A stretch of 64,000 nt of DNA from Fontisphaera persica. Lineage in GTDB: Bacteria; Verrucomicrobiota; Verrucomicrobiia; Limisphaerales; Fontisphaeraceae. Positions 28,599 through 38,123 of the stretch are shown piece by piece. How positions within the stretch are numbered: position 1 is the stretch's first letter; every line of letters begins with the position of its first letter. The stretch spans positions 3,844,001-3,908,000 of the forward strand of contig NZ_CP116615.1 of the NCBI RefSeq assembly GCF_024832785.1, written 5' to 3'. Made by a program: the position numbers and the translations under genes. Under the pieces are notes generated by a model. That model saw nothing but the letters and a program-made list of their open reading frames with translations, was not told the origin of the DNA and did no database searches.

Positions 28599-31268
28599 TT
28601 ATTTATTGCGAGCTGGTTTTTCCCGTGTTTCCACCGCCACGGCCGCCAGTGCGGGGGCCGGTGGCCGGGCGGTCAGGAGCAGCCACACACACAGCACCAG
28701 CGCCACGCCAAACGAGGCCAGACTCACATAAAACACGGTGACCGGCGGCTCAAAGCGCAACTCCACCCGGTGTTTGCCGGCGGGGACGAAGACGCCCTGC
28801 ATCAGGAAATTGGCGCGCAACAGCTCCGCTGGCTGGCCGTCCACCCGGACTTTCCAGGCGGGATGATGTTTGTTGTTGATGAGCAACACGGCGGGCTGGG
28901 CGCAGTCGGTCTGCAGCGTGTAGGCCTTGGGCGCGTAGCTCACCCACTCGACCTGGCCGGTGGAGGCGGCCTCGGAGGCAGTTTGGGCGTTTGCGGGCAG
29001 GGAGGCCACCAGCACCCGCTGCCAGGGGTCAAAGTTCAGGTCGGCAAGGATTTTCAACGCCTCCTGGTCATTGGTGACCACCTGCCATTGCGGATAGAGC
29101 CGGGCCCGCGGGAGCGCGCCGGTGAATTCAATGAGCGCAAAAGGGCCGTTGGTGGTGATTTCCACCGTTATATCACTGAACTGCCGCGCCTCGTTTTTCC
29201 GGGGCACGAGGTTGAAGGCCGTATGCAGCCGGAAGCGCCGTTTTTGCGGGTCCACCATCTGGTTGAGCAAATCGGGCAGATTGCCCGCCATGCCCAGCAG
29301 GTAACGGGTGTTGGTCAGCTCCCACATGCGGCCAATCAAAGCAAAATTGGTGCCTTCAAAAGCTTCCCGATACATGACATTCTCGATGGCCCGGCGCGGC
29401 TCCTGCACGATGTCGAGCGACTGGATGTTCAGGTAGGGAAACTGATGCTGAGCCCATTCCACCTGATACACCTGCTGCAACAGGCCCATCGCCTCGCTTA
29501 CGCGGAAGGGCAGGATTTTCACGCGGTGTTCGTGGGGCTTGTCGCGCAGGATGTCGAAGAGGGGGTTGGAGGCGAGCCGCTCCTTGTAGTCATAGTAAAT
29601 CACCCACGGCGCGTTGGCGCGGGCCATGTCGGCCACCAGCACCGCCAGGGCCAGTCCGAAAGCCCAGCCGGCGCGCGGCCCGCTCAGGGCGCGGCTCATG
29701 ACCAGCACCGCCAGCCCCGCTGCCAGCGCCAGGAAAAACAGGTACCAGCCCATTTCGCCCAGGCTGAAGCTGAAGATTTGGGCGGCCGTCTGGGCGTCGA
29801 AGCCGGAGCGCTGCAGAAATTCCAGTTTTTCCGTGCGGCCGGCGGCAAACATCAGGAAGCCCACGGCACTGGCGGCCAGGGCGGCGGCCAGCCCCCAGAA
29901 AAACCGTTTTTCGAAGCCGCGTTCATGGCGCCACCACTGAGCCAGTTGCTCGGCCACGGAAGTTTGGGGCGTTGCGGCTCGCGCCAGATAGGCCCGCCAC
30001 ACCCCCACCAGGCCCAGGATGAAGAGAATGATGAGGCTGAAGTGAAAGGGGTGCGTGAACTTGATGGGATTGCGGATGGTCGAGAAATACGGCAGCGCAT
30101 AAATGAGACGGTAAAACGGCGCGTGCCGTCCCCAGGCCAGCAGCAGCGATATCAGCGCCGCCACCGCCCAGAACAGGATGATTTTGCGCTCGCGGGGGTC
30201 AAAGACGCTTTTTTCGCCGCGCAGGGCCTGGGCGATGGCCCACGCCGCCACGAGCACCACCAGCAGGCCGGCGTATTCGCCCGCGCCGGAATAGCGCGGC
30301 CAGCCCTGGCGATGCTGCTCCCAGCCGGGGGTTTGCCCCACCGTGCCCCAGTACGCGCCGCCGTCGGGCGTGTCCATGCGGTAGCCATAGAGGCCGGGAA
30401 TGAGGATGCGGAAGGTCTCGGCCTTGGGCAGGCTCCATTGGGTGGCTTCGTCCCAGCGGCGCTCGACATTTTCCCTGGTTTGTTCCATGCCGGCCACGCC
30501 TTTGATTTGCGTGCCAATGAGGGTGGAGAGGGTATGCGCCGCCATGATGGCTGCGCACACGGCCAGCAACGCCACGCGCAACACGCCGCGCCCCGCGCCG
30601 GGCAGCGGCCGGGGGGCGTCAATGATGGCCAGGAAAAAGGCGAAGGCGGCGAGGTACAGGCTGAAGATGGCGCCCACGTCGTAACTTTCCATCAACCCCA
30701 CGCCGATGGTGAAGCCGGCGAGGATGGTTTTGATGAGCCAGTGGCGTTTTTCCGGCCCCCAGAGGGCGGCAATGCCCAGGAGCAACACGCCCAGGGTGAG
30801 CGGGCGCGCGGCCAGGCCCCAGCAGGCGTAGGAGAAAAAGTTGGCATTGAGCGCCGCCGCCAGCCCTGCCAGGGCCATGATGCCACCGTTGCCCCCCAGC
30901 CGCCGCGCCAGAAACGCCCCGCACAACCCGGCAAACAAAATGGAGAGCGGAGCGTACCATTTCAAATGTCCCACCGGTCCCAAGGCATAAAGAATGAACG
31001 AGGTGAAGGTGGGCGAGGCGCTGGGCTGCTGGCCCCCCACCCAGTACAGGTCATTCCAGACGCCGAACATGATGCTGGGCATTTCCACAAACCGGGCGCT
31101 CATGCCGCCCAGCGGGCCGTCGTTGGAAAACATCACCTGGGGGGGGGAAAAACTGCGCGCAAAGATGAGCAGCACCACCAGCAAAAGGACGACTCCCGCC
31201 AGCGCCCATCCCCGGCCACGGCCGCTTGTACCCAGCGGCTCGCTTGCTGCGTTGCTTGGCTTTGCCAT
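28599..31268 (-). CDS. YfhO-like polytopic membrane protein
   Basis: 889 residues from ATG 31268 (MAKPSNAASEPLG). About a dozen membrane segments occupy the first 560 residues, followed by a soluble periplasmic C-terminal part and a last membrane helix near 860 (VTVFYVSLASFGVALVLCVWLLL). SNDGPLGGM near the first loop, and the C-terminal stretch with PAVLLINNKHHPAWKVRVDGQP and VFVPAGKHRVELRF, are hallmarks of the YfhO family, which are GT-C-fold membrane proteins linked in Firmicutes to glycosylation of lipoteichoic acid. It probably transfers a sugar from a lipid carrier outside the membrane. It is divergent from the methyltransferase/glycosyltransferase cluster. Confidence 0.85.
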   Translation of the reverse strand: MAKPSNAASEPLGTSGRGRGWALAGVVLLLVVLLIFARSFSPPQVMFSNDGPLGGMSARFVEMPSIMFGVWNDLYWVGGQQPSASPTFTSFILYALGPVGHLKWYAPLSILFAGLCGAFLARRLGGNGGIMALAGLAAALNANFFSYACWGLAARPLTLGVLLLGIAALWGPEKRHWLIKTILAGFTIGVGLMESYDVGAIFSLYLAAFAFFLAIIDAPRPLPGAGRGVLRVALLAVCAAIMAAHTLSTLIGTQIKGVAGMEQTRENVERRWDEATQWSLPKAETFRILIPGLYGYRMDTPDGGAYWGTVGQTPGWEQHRQGWPRYSGAGEYAGLLVVLVAAWAIAQALRGEKSVFDPRERKIILFWAVAALISLLLAWGRHAPFYRLIYALPYFSTIRNPIKFTHPFHFSLIILFILGLVGVWRAYLARAATPQTSVAEQLAQWWRHERGFEKRFFWGLAAALAASAVGFLMFAAGRTEKLEFLQRSGFDAQTAAQIFSFSLGEMGWYLFFLALAAGLAVLVMSRALSGPRAGWAFGLALAVLVADMARANAPWVIYYDYKERLASNPLFDILRDKPHEHRVKILPFRVSEAMGLLQQVYQVEWAQHQFPYLNIQSLDIVQEPRRAIENVMYREAFEGTNFALIGRMWELTNTRYLLGMAGNLPDLLNQMVDPQKRRFRLHTAFNLVPRKNEARQFSDITVEITTNGPFALIEFTGALPRARLYPQWQVVTNDQEALKILADLNFDPWQRVLVASLPANAQTASEAASTGQVEWVSYAPKAYTLQTDCAQPAVLLINNKHHPAWKVRVDGQPAELLRANFLMQGVFVPAGKHRVELRFEPPVTVFYVSLASFGVALVLCVWLLLTARPPAPALAAVAVETREKPARNK

Positions 31269-31496
31269 AAGTCGCGCCACTCTATGCCGCCCGCCTCTCC
31301 AAGGCAATCATGGAAAGGCCGGTGAACCTGCGCCGGGACGTTGCCGAGTGCGCCGGTTTAGGGAGCCTGGGGTGTCCTGCTTGCCCGTGAACCTTGATGG
31401 CGGGCTTTTTCACTCGACAAAGGGCTCCATCTCACCGATACAAAAAACGGCGCGAGGTGCGCTGCTTTGCTGGCGGCTTCGCTGCGCCGAGCATCC

Positions 31497-32282
31497 ATGC
31501 AAATCCGACGCCTGATCAAAGAATTAATAAAAAAAACCGGCTATACCATCGTCCCGGTGCAAAGCAATCCTCTGGACGATCATGCCGACATTTACGACCA
31601 GGATGGCTTAAAAACCCATCACAATCATGACTTCATGAAAGACCCGGACTTCTGCCGGGCCTATGCACGCGGCGCCAAAGCCGCCGATGACTACCGCATT
31701 CATTGGCGCGTTCACATTGCCCTGTGGGCAGCCAGCCATGCTGCGCGGTTACCGGGGGATTTTGTGGAATGCGGTGTCAACTATGGCTTCATGAGTTCCG
31801 CCATTATGACTTTCTTGAACTGGGACACCTTGGGAAAGACATTCTATTTACTGGATACTTTCTCTGGCATGGACCCCCGTTATATTTCTCCTGAAGAGGC
31901 GCAAGCGGGCATTCTGGAAAAGAATCGTCAGCACTTGCAAACTGGCTTTTATATCGAGGGGGTGGAGGCCGTGCGCCGCAATTTCAGCGAATGGAAGAAT
32001 GTCCGCATCATTCAGGGGTCAGTTCCCGACACCCTGGCCCAGGTGGACACCGCCAGCGTGGCTTACCTGCACCTCGACATGAACTGCGCCCCGCCGGAAG
32101 CCGCTGCCTTACAACATTTCTGGAAGTTAATGACACCTGGGGCTGTGGCCTTGTTTGATGATTACGCATATCATGGATACGAGGCGCAAAAAGCCGCCCT
32201 GGACGCCGTGGTTAAGCCGTGGGGAGTGAGAATCGCCGCTTTGCCCACCGGCCAGGGGGTATTACTAAAACCGCCTCAATAA
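31497..32282 (+). CDS. TylF/MycF-like SAM-dependent methyltransferase
   Basis: 261-residue class I methyltransferase related to macrocin O-methyltransferase TylF, which methylates sugar hydroxyls. The SAM-binding start is GDFVECGVNYGFMSS at about 87-100, then FYLLDTFSGMDP, and the metal-binding HLDMNCAPP and FDDYAYHGY near the end. Start ATG 31497 (MQIRRLIKELIKKTGYTI) is chosen because it matches the usual N-terminus. It is followed by two glycosyltransferases in the same direction, with 31 bases to the next, so a role in capping or methylating a surface sugar is likely. Confidence 0.85.
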   Translation: MQIRRLIKELIKKTGYTIVPVQSNPLDDHADIYDQDGLKTHHNHDFMKDPDFCRAYARGAKAADDYRIHWRVHIALWAASHAARLPGDFVECGVNYGFMSSAIMTFLNWDTLGKTFYLLDTFSGMDPRYISPEEAQAGILEKNRQHLQTGFYIEGVEAVRRNFSEWKNVRIIQGSVPDTLAQVDTASVAYLHLDMNCAPPEAAALQHFWKLMTPGAVALFDDYAYHGYEAQKAALDAVVKPWGVRIAALPTGQGVLLKPPQ

Positions 32283-32313
32283 ACAATATGGGCTGCCGGC
32301 ACCCCGGTCCTCC

Positions 32314-33252
32314 ATGAGCAAGGTTTGTGCTGTCATCGTGACTTTTAATCCGCTTCCTTCTCTGGCGGAAAATCTGTCCGCTTTGCAGAATCAAGTGGAT
32401 GCCTTGGTCTTGGTGGACAACGGCACTTTCCCCCGCTGGCCTGCTCCCTTGCAGGCGGTGGTTAAAAAGCCAGGCATCACTTTTTTGCCGAACCCCGAAA
32501 ACCTGGGAGTGGCCACCGCTTTCAATCAAGGGCTGCGCCACGCGCTGAGCCAGGGGTATGAATGGGCGGTCACTTTTGACCAGGACAGCCAGCCGCCGCC
32601 GCAGTTCATGGCAGGCTTGTGGGAAGCATGGCAGGCTTGCCCGTTACGCGATCATGTGGCCGTCATCGCTCCCCAATATTGGCTCAAAGAGACTGCGCCT
32701 CCGGCCAGTCCAGCCGGGCGCCCTGCCTGGCGCCCTCTCCGGGTGGCCATGGCCTCGGGCAACCTGGTGCGTTTGCAGGCCGCGCAATCGGTGGGCTGGA
32801 TGGACGAATCTTTTTTCATTGACTACGTGGATTTTGATTTTTGCCTTCGCCTGCGTCGGCAGGGCTGGCAAATCATCCAGGCCACAAACGTCTGGTTGCC
32901 CCATCGGCTGGGCGCGCGTCAAAAACACCGCTGTTTGGGATTGGAGTTCGGCCTGGTGGCGCACAGCCCCTTGCGCCGCTATTACAATACGCGCAACCGG
33001 CTGGTTGCCTACCGCCGCCATGCCCTGAGGTTTCCGGGCTGGTTTTTGCATGACCTGGCCTGGTGGATGCTGGAGATGGGAAAAATCGCATTGTTCGAGG
33101 ACCAAAAAACCGCCAAATGCCGCGCCATCTGGCTTGGCTTGCACGATGGCTTCAGCGGTGTCATGGGGCCTGTCCGCTCTGCGACGGCCAGCCTCCTGCA
33201 ACCGTCCGAGCCGCCGCGCGGCTTCAACTCTTCCCCTTGTGCTCATGGCTGA
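32314..33252 (+). CDS. Family 2 glycosyltransferase (rhamnosyltransferase-like)
   Basis: 312 residues with a GT-A fold. VCAVIVTFNPLPSLAENL is the N-terminal nucleotide-binding strand, LVLVDNG follows, and the metal-binding D-x-D equivalent is TFDQDSQPP at about 88. DESFFIDYVDFDFCLRLRRQG at about 170 is typical of rhamnosyltransferase-type GT2 enzymes. The C-terminus is Pro/Ser-rich. The stop at 33252 overlaps the next gene by 8 bases, so the two transferases are made together and likely act on the same glycan. Confidence 0.88.
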   Translation: MSKVCAVIVTFNPLPSLAENLSALQNQVDALVLVDNGTFPRWPAPLQAVVKKPGITFLPNPENLGVATAFNQGLRHALSQGYEWAVTFDQDSQPPPQFMAGLWEAWQACPLRDHVAVIAPQYWLKETAPPASPAGRPAWRPLRVAMASGNLVRLQAAQSVGWMDESFFIDYVDFDFCLRLRRQGWQIIQATNVWLPHRLGARQKHRCLGLEFGLVAHSPLRRYYNTRNRLVAYRRHALRFPGWFLHDLAWWMLEMGKIALFEDQKTAKCRAIWLGLHDGFSGVMGPVRSATASLLQPSEPPRGFNSSPCAHG

Positions 33253-34171
33253 AAAAAACGCCATCTCTGCTCTGCCACCCGTCGGCGTGGTCATCGTCAA
33301 CTGGAACCTCAAGGAGGTTTTGCGGGCCACGCTGGAGTCCTGCCTGCAGATTGATTATCCGCAGTTCCAGATTGTGGTGGTGGACAATGGCTCCACCGAC
33401 GGCGCGCCCGACATGGTGCGGCGTGACTTTCCCCAGGTGCACCTCATCGCCAATCCCACGGGCATGGGCTATGCGCACGCCACCAGCCAGGGCATGGAGT
33501 GGCTGGTGCAGCAGGGCGCCCGCTATCTGTTCAGCACCAGTAATGATGTGCTCTTTGACCGCGCCATCCTGCGCGAGATGGTCGCTTACATGGAGAGTCA
33601 TCCGGAGGTGGGCATCGTGGGCTCCAAGGTGTATTTCCATGACCGGCCGGAGGTCCTCTGGCATGCGGGCGGCCACATTGGCTGGCACGGGCATTCTTTC
33701 CATTTCGGCTGGGAGCGCCGGGACCATCCCCGCTACCATCAGCCGCGGGAATGTGTGTTTGTCACCGGTTGCGGTTACATGGTCCGCGCCGAGCTGGCGC
33801 AACGGCTGGGCTATTTGAAAAGCGATTTGGTCTTTTATTCCGAGGACTCCGATTTTTGCCAGCGGGTGAAGCGGGCGGGTTACCGGGTGATGTACCTGCC
33901 CACGGCCAAACTGTGGCACAAAACCTCCACCACTCTGGCCAAAAACCGCGGCCTGCAATTACGGTACAGCACCCGCAACAACCTCTATGTGCTGCAAACC
34001 CATCGCGTGGGGCTGCCCTATCCCCTGACCCTGGGGATTCACTTGGCAGCCGTCTTGCCCCTCAAGATGTTGTTTTTCCTGCTGCTGGGCCAGCCTGCCA
34101 ATGCCGCCGGCATCTGGCGGGGCATCCGGGACTGGCGGCGGGGGCGGTATGGGATGATCAACGTTGATTAA
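33245..34171 (+). CDS. Family 2 glycosyltransferase
   Basis: 308 residues from ATG 33245. VGVVIVNWNLKEVLRATLESCL and IVVVDNGSTDGAPDMV are the GT2 N-terminal motifs; FSTSNDVLFDRA holds the N-D in place of D-x-D; FYSEDSDFCQRVKRAGYRV is the acceptor-side motif. Two hydrophobic segments at about 262-285 suggest membrane attachment. It overlaps the preceding GT2 gene. The next gene downstream encodes a 1202-residue exported protein, 135 bases away across an AT-rich gap. Confidence 0.9.
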   Translation: MAEKNAISALPPVGVVIVNWNLKEVLRATLESCLQIDYPQFQIVVVDNGSTDGAPDMVRRDFPQVHLIANPTGMGYAHATSQGMEWLVQQGARYLFSTSNDVLFDRAILREMVAYMESHPEVGIVGSKVYFHDRPEVLWHAGGHIGWHGHSFHFGWERRDHPRYHQPRECVFVTGCGYMVRAELAQRLGYLKSDLVFYSEDSDFCQRVKRAGYRVMYLPTAKLWHKTSTTLAKNRGLQLRYSTRNNLYVLQTHRVGLPYPLTLGIHLAAVLPLKMLFFLLLGQPANAAGIWRGIRDWRRGRYGMINVD

Positions 34172-34306
34172 TGACTGATATTATAAAAACATAAAATTAA
34201 ATATCCTAGCCAGGCTTACAGTATCTGGACAACATTTATTCCATAAAATTTCTTGCCCAGAATGGCGTTTGTGGTTTAGGCTTCTGGCGACAAGAAAGGC
34301 CAAATT

Positions 34307-37300
34307 ATGAGAAAAATTATGAGAAATATTCCCGCTGTCAAAGGAGTGTGGGCAATGGGGTTGTTCGTATTATTCTGCTGCGCCCCTAAAGCCATAATCT
34401 CGGCTGAGTGTACTCCCTCCCCACAAGGGTTGGTGGCGTTTTGGAAAGCTGAAAACAGTCCCTCTAATTCGGTGGGAGGTAGTGCTCTGGAAATTGCTAC
34501 AGGGATAACTTATGGTGAGGGAAAGGTGGGGAGATCATTTGTTTTTTCCGGATTCGCCAGTGCTGCCACTGCTTCTGCCAGTACAAACCTTAATGTGACG
34601 AGTTTTACATGGGAGGCATGGATATATCCCAGTAACACTGCATTTGCCCAACCTCTTTTTGAGTACGCAACTTATGGCGCTTATAGACACGGCCCGCTTC
34701 TCTGGCTGAGTATTGATTGCAGTGGAAACATCAATGCACCACGCCCCGGCAGTTTAATGGCCAACCTCGGGGACACCGTTGGGAGCGGCCATGTTTTTTG
34801 CACCACCAACACCCCCGTCGCGGCAAATACTTGGAATCACGTGGCCCTTTCCTACGATTGGACCAGCGGCATGGGGAAGATATATGTCAATGGTGTATTA
34901 TGTGGGGCCGAGTCCTTGGGAAGTTTTTATCCGCAAACCGCTTTGCCCCTAAATATCGGCCATCGCGCAAATTTTCAATTTAACGGAAGGATGGATGAAA
35001 TAACTCTCTATAATCGGGCATTAACAGACGATGAAATTCGACGGATATACGAGGCAGGCTCAAACGGCAAATGCCAGACGGTTCTCGCGCCAGCGATTTT
35101 GAATCAAGTGGAGGATAAATGGTACTTTGCAGGCACTACCGGACGTCTTGAGGCCGTGGTGACCGGTGACCAGCCGCTTTTTCTCCAATGGTTGTTAAAT
35201 AATCAACCTTTACCCGGCGAAACCAATTCCGTGCTGGTCTTGAATTCGCTCACCGCGGCAAACGAAGGGATATATTCTCTGATTGCCTCCAATGGTGGCG
35301 GAGCAGTTACGGGCACCATTGCTGTGATATGGGTGGCCACCGACGGCTGTGTGAATATGCGTAACGGCATGATTGGGTGGTGGCCTGGAGACAACGAAGG
35401 ATTGGATTTGATAGGCACCAATGCTGCGCAATTACTCAATGGCGCAAGTTTTGCTGAAGGCAAGGTACGTGAGGCGTTCAATTTTGATGGGACAAACGAT
35501 GCCGTAGTTATTCCAGCCCACCCTAGTTACAGAGTGAACAGTATTACTCTTGAAGGATGGATTTATCCCCGTGTTCACCAAAGTTTCCAGCCTCTGGCAG
35601 AATTTTCGCGCCCTTATGCCTACGGGGTCATTTTATGGATGAACATCCATAAATCTAGTATCTCGACGATTACTCCAGGTGCTCTATTCGCAAACATTAC
35701 TGACACCTGGGGAGGCTTCCACATGCTGAGCAGTCCGGCCGGAGCCATTCCCACCAATCAATGGACTCATGTGGCGCTTACTTACGATAGTAGCAGCGGC
35801 ATTGGGCGGCTTTTTATTAATGGTGAGGTGGTAGATTCACAAAATTTCGGTCCCTTTACGCCATATACCAGTGAACCACTAAATCTTGGCAATCGCCAGC
35901 CCACGTATTTCTTTGATGGAAAACTCGACGAGTTTGCCCTTTACAACCGGGCCTTGGCCAGCGAGGAGGTGCGCCGGATTTATCTGGCGGGCAGCCAGGG
36001 CAAGTGCCAGCCGGAGATTCCGCCTTCTGTCGCCGGTGGACCGCAACAGCTTACAGTGCCGCTGGGAAGTACATTGCGGCTGGCTCCGATTGTGCAAGGC
36101 ACCCGGCCATTAAGTGTTTGGTGGCAATTCAACGGCACAAATCTTACCGAGGAACCTGCCCTCCCTGAATGGGTCATTCCGGTGGCGACGCTTGCCCATA
36201 CGGGCGATTATTCCATCGTCTTGAGCAATGCCTTTGGTGTGGTTACAGCAATGGTGGCCCAGGTGACCGTGCAGGTGCTGCCGCCGACCATCACTGCACA
36301 GCCGCAGTCGCGGTCGGTCGTGGTTGGGGGTGAAGCCTCGTTCTCCGTCACTGCTTCGGGCACGCCACCGCTGGCGTATCAATGGTACTACAATGACGCG
36401 GCGCTGGCGGGGGCCACCAATGCCACGCTGGTGTTGACCAATGTGTCCTTGGCGCAATCCGGCAGGTATCAGGTGGTGGTAACCAACGAATTTGGCGCGG
36501 CCACCAGCGCGGTGGCCATGTTGACGGTGGAATTGCCCCAGCCCAAGCTCATCGTCAAGAACGTTTCAGGCATGGCGGGCGCGGTGATTACGGTGCCTGT
36601 GCTGCTGGTGGCCAACGGCACCGAAAACGCCATGCAATTCAGCCTGTCTTACAACGTCAGCCGCCTGCAGTTTGTGCAGGCGCAACTGGGCGCAGATGTG
36701 CCCACCGCCACCTTGTTCACCAATGGCACGCAAGTGGCCAATGGCCGCATTGGCCTGGCTATCAGCCTGCCGGCCGAGCAGTCCATCCCGGCCGGCACGC
36801 AGGAAGTGGCCCGTCTGGTATTCCAATCTATTGCGAGTTCGCAGACCACCTCGACGACCATTTCCTTCACCGGCTGGCCCCTGGCTCAACAGGTGGCCAA
36901 TGCCCGGGCGCAGGTGTTGCCCGCGCAATACTTCAGCGGCACGGTGTCATTGGTGCCGACCGAATACGAAGCCGATGTGGCGCCGCGCGGTGATCCCGAC
37001 CGCCAGGTGACGGTGATTGACTGGGTGCAGGTGGGCCGATACGTCGCGGCCTTGGACACGCCCGCCCCGGGTCGGGAGTTCCAGCGCGCCGACTGTGCGC
37101 CGCGCGGGGAGGGCGGCAATGGCATCCTCTCCGCCACCGACTGGGTGCAGGCCGGGCGTTTTGCTGCGGGTTTGGACCCCTTGATGGTGCTGAGCGGGCC
37201 GACCAACTTCGTTGATGTTTCAGACCCGCCGCCCGGGCTGGTGCGGCAGGCGCTGCCGGCCAAGGCCGCCAACGGCAATGCCTGCACGGTGACCGTGGCC

Positions 37301-37915
37301 GAGACAACCTTGGTTTTGGGTCAGGAGGTGACGGTGCCCGTGGTGCTGCATGGGAGCGGCGGGGAAGGCGCGCTGACCTTCAGCCTGCAATTTAATCCTG
37401 CCTCACTGACTTTTGTCCGGGCACAGGCGCTGGCGCCGGCCGGGGCGTCGGCCATCCTGAATCAAAATACCGCCCAGGCGGCCCAGGGCCGCGTGGGATT
37501 TGCCTTGTCGCTGCAAGCGGGCCAGAGCTTCAGCGCGGGCCAGCAGCAGGTGGTGCTGGTCACCTTCAGGGCCCAACCCGAGGCTCGCGGGCCGGTTGCT
37601 TTGAGCTTTGCCAGCCAGCCGGTGGCGCGCGAGGTGGCCACGGTGGATGCGCAACCTGTCGCCAACACCACGTGGACAGGCCGGGTGCTGCCGCTGGCGC
37701 TGCCGGCGCCGGAGGTCAGCACGAGCGCCGAGGCGGGCCGGCTTACCTTCCGCTGGCCGGCGGCGCTGAGCGGGGTGTATCTGGAGGCCACCGATGATTT
37801 GGCCAGTCCCAACTGGACCCGCGTCAACCTGACGGCCGAGGCAGTGGACGGCAAGATGCAGTTGAACATCCCGGCGGATGCGGCGCGGAAGTTTTATAGG
37901 CTGCGCACGGAGTAA
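34307..37915 (+). CDS. Exported LamG/Ig/cohesin-dockerin multidomain protein
   Basis: 1202 residues; start ATG 34307 has ribosome binding site AAGAAAGG seven bases upstream and a signal peptide to about 33. Two LamG/concanavalin-type domains lie at about 35-255 and 350-570, each ending LYNRAL...EIRRIY.AGS.GKCQ. Ig-like domains sit between and after them. At about 750-880 is a cohesin-like domain (VITVPVLLVANG, FSLSYNVSRLQFVQAQ), at about 885-960 two dockerin-type repeats (ADVAPRGDPD, IDWVQVGRYVAALD; ATDWVQAGRFAAGLDPL), at about 980-1120 a second cohesin-like domain. The C-terminus is a W...KFYRLRTE tail. The first half (to about 35900) has visibly lower GC and different codon use than the second half, so it may be a chimera. 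Confidence 0.88.
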   Translation: MRKIMRNIPAVKGVWAMGLFVLFCCAPKAIISAECTPSPQGLVAFWKAENSPSNSVGGSALEIATGITYGEGKVGRSFVFSGFASAATASASTNLNVTSFTWEAWIYPSNTAFAQPLFEYATYGAYRHGPLLWLSIDCSGNINAPRPGSLMANLGDTVGSGHVFCTTNTPVAANTWNHVALSYDWTSGMGKIYVNGVLCGAESLGSFYPQTALPLNIGHRANFQFNGRMDEITLYNRALTDDEIRRIYEAGSNGKCQTVLAPAILNQVEDKWYFAGTTGRLEAVVTGDQPLFLQWLLNNQPLPGETNSVLVLNSLTAANEGIYSLIASNGGGAVTGTIAVIWVATDGCVNMRNGMIGWWPGDNEGLDLIGTNAAQLLNGASFAEGKVREAFNFDGTNDAVVIPAHPSYRVNSITLEGWIYPRVHQSFQPLAEFSRPYAYGVILWMNIHKSSISTITPGALFANITDTWGGFHMLSSPAGAIPTNQWTHVALTYDSSSGIGRLFINGEVVDSQNFGPFTPYTSEPLNLGNRQPTYFFDGKLDEFALYNRALASEEVRRIYLAGSQGKCQPEIPPSVAGGPQQLTVPLGSTLRLAPIVQGTRPLSVWWQFNGTNLTEEPALPEWVIPVATLAHTGDYSIVLSNAFGVVTAMVAQVTVQVLPPTITAQPQSRSVVVGGEASFSVTASGTPPLAYQWYYNDAALAGATNATLVLTNVSLAQSGRYQVVVTNEFGAATSAVAMLTVELPQPKLIVKNVSGMAGAVITVPVLLVANGTENAMQFSLSYNVSRLQFVQAQLGADVPTATLFTNGTQVANGRIGLAISLPAEQSIPAGTQEVARLVFQSIASSQTTSTTISFTGWPLAQQVANARAQVLPAQYFSGTVSLVPTEYEADVAPRGDPDRQVTVIDWVQVGRYVAALDTPAPGREFQRADCAPRGEGGNGILSATDWVQAGRFAAGLDPLMVLSGPTNFVDVSDPPPGLVRQALPAKAANGNACTVTVAETTLVLGQEVTVPVVLHGSGGEGALTFSLQFNPASLTFVRAQALAPAGASAILNQNTAQAAQGRVGFALSLQAGQSFSAGQQQVVLVTFRAQPEARGPVALSFASQPVAREVATVDAQPVANTTWTGRVLPLALPAPEVSTSAEAGRLTFRWPAALSGVYLEATDDLASPNWTRVNLTAEAVDGKMQLNIPADAARKFYRLRTE

Positions 37916-37945
37916 TCCCGCCGCTTCTCTGTCTGTTTCAACCTA

Positions 37946-37977
37946 AGAGCAGCCCGCGGGGGGCTGCTCTTTTTTTA
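37946..37977 (+). terminator. Rho-independent terminator
   Basis: Perfect 10-bp stem AGAGCAGCCC (37946-37955) with GGGCTGCTCT (37961-37970), five-base loop, seven T. It ends the LamG/cohesin gene 30 bases after the stop. Confidence 0.95.
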
Positions 37978-38063
37978 TGCACGCCCCGGGGGCGGGAGTA
38001 GCCCAAGGCACGCCACGATTGGGAAATTTCCGGATCAAAATGCAGCTTTTTTGTGCGCGGGCG

Positions 38064-38092
38064 TTGTCAAACGCCTTTTCATTGTTTAGATT
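38064..38092 (+). promoter_or_regulatory. Promoter of the giant CotH/lamin-tail protein gene
   Basis: TTGTCA (38064-38069), 17-base spacer, TAGATT (38087-38092). The -10 hexamer and the spacing are the same as in the rRNA promoter. Expected start near 38099, about 25 bases before the ATG at 38124. Confidence 0.6.
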
Positions 38093-38123
38093 AGGCGGGT
38101 ACCCATAAAACCCGGTGGTGAAC

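Noticed and set aside
28770-31325. Open frame of 851 codons on the plus strand opposite the YfhO-like gene
   Set aside because: It mirrors the third-position GC of the real gene, is rich in Gly, His, Gln and Arg with no membrane or domain pattern, while the opposite strand has clear membrane segments and YfhO motifs.
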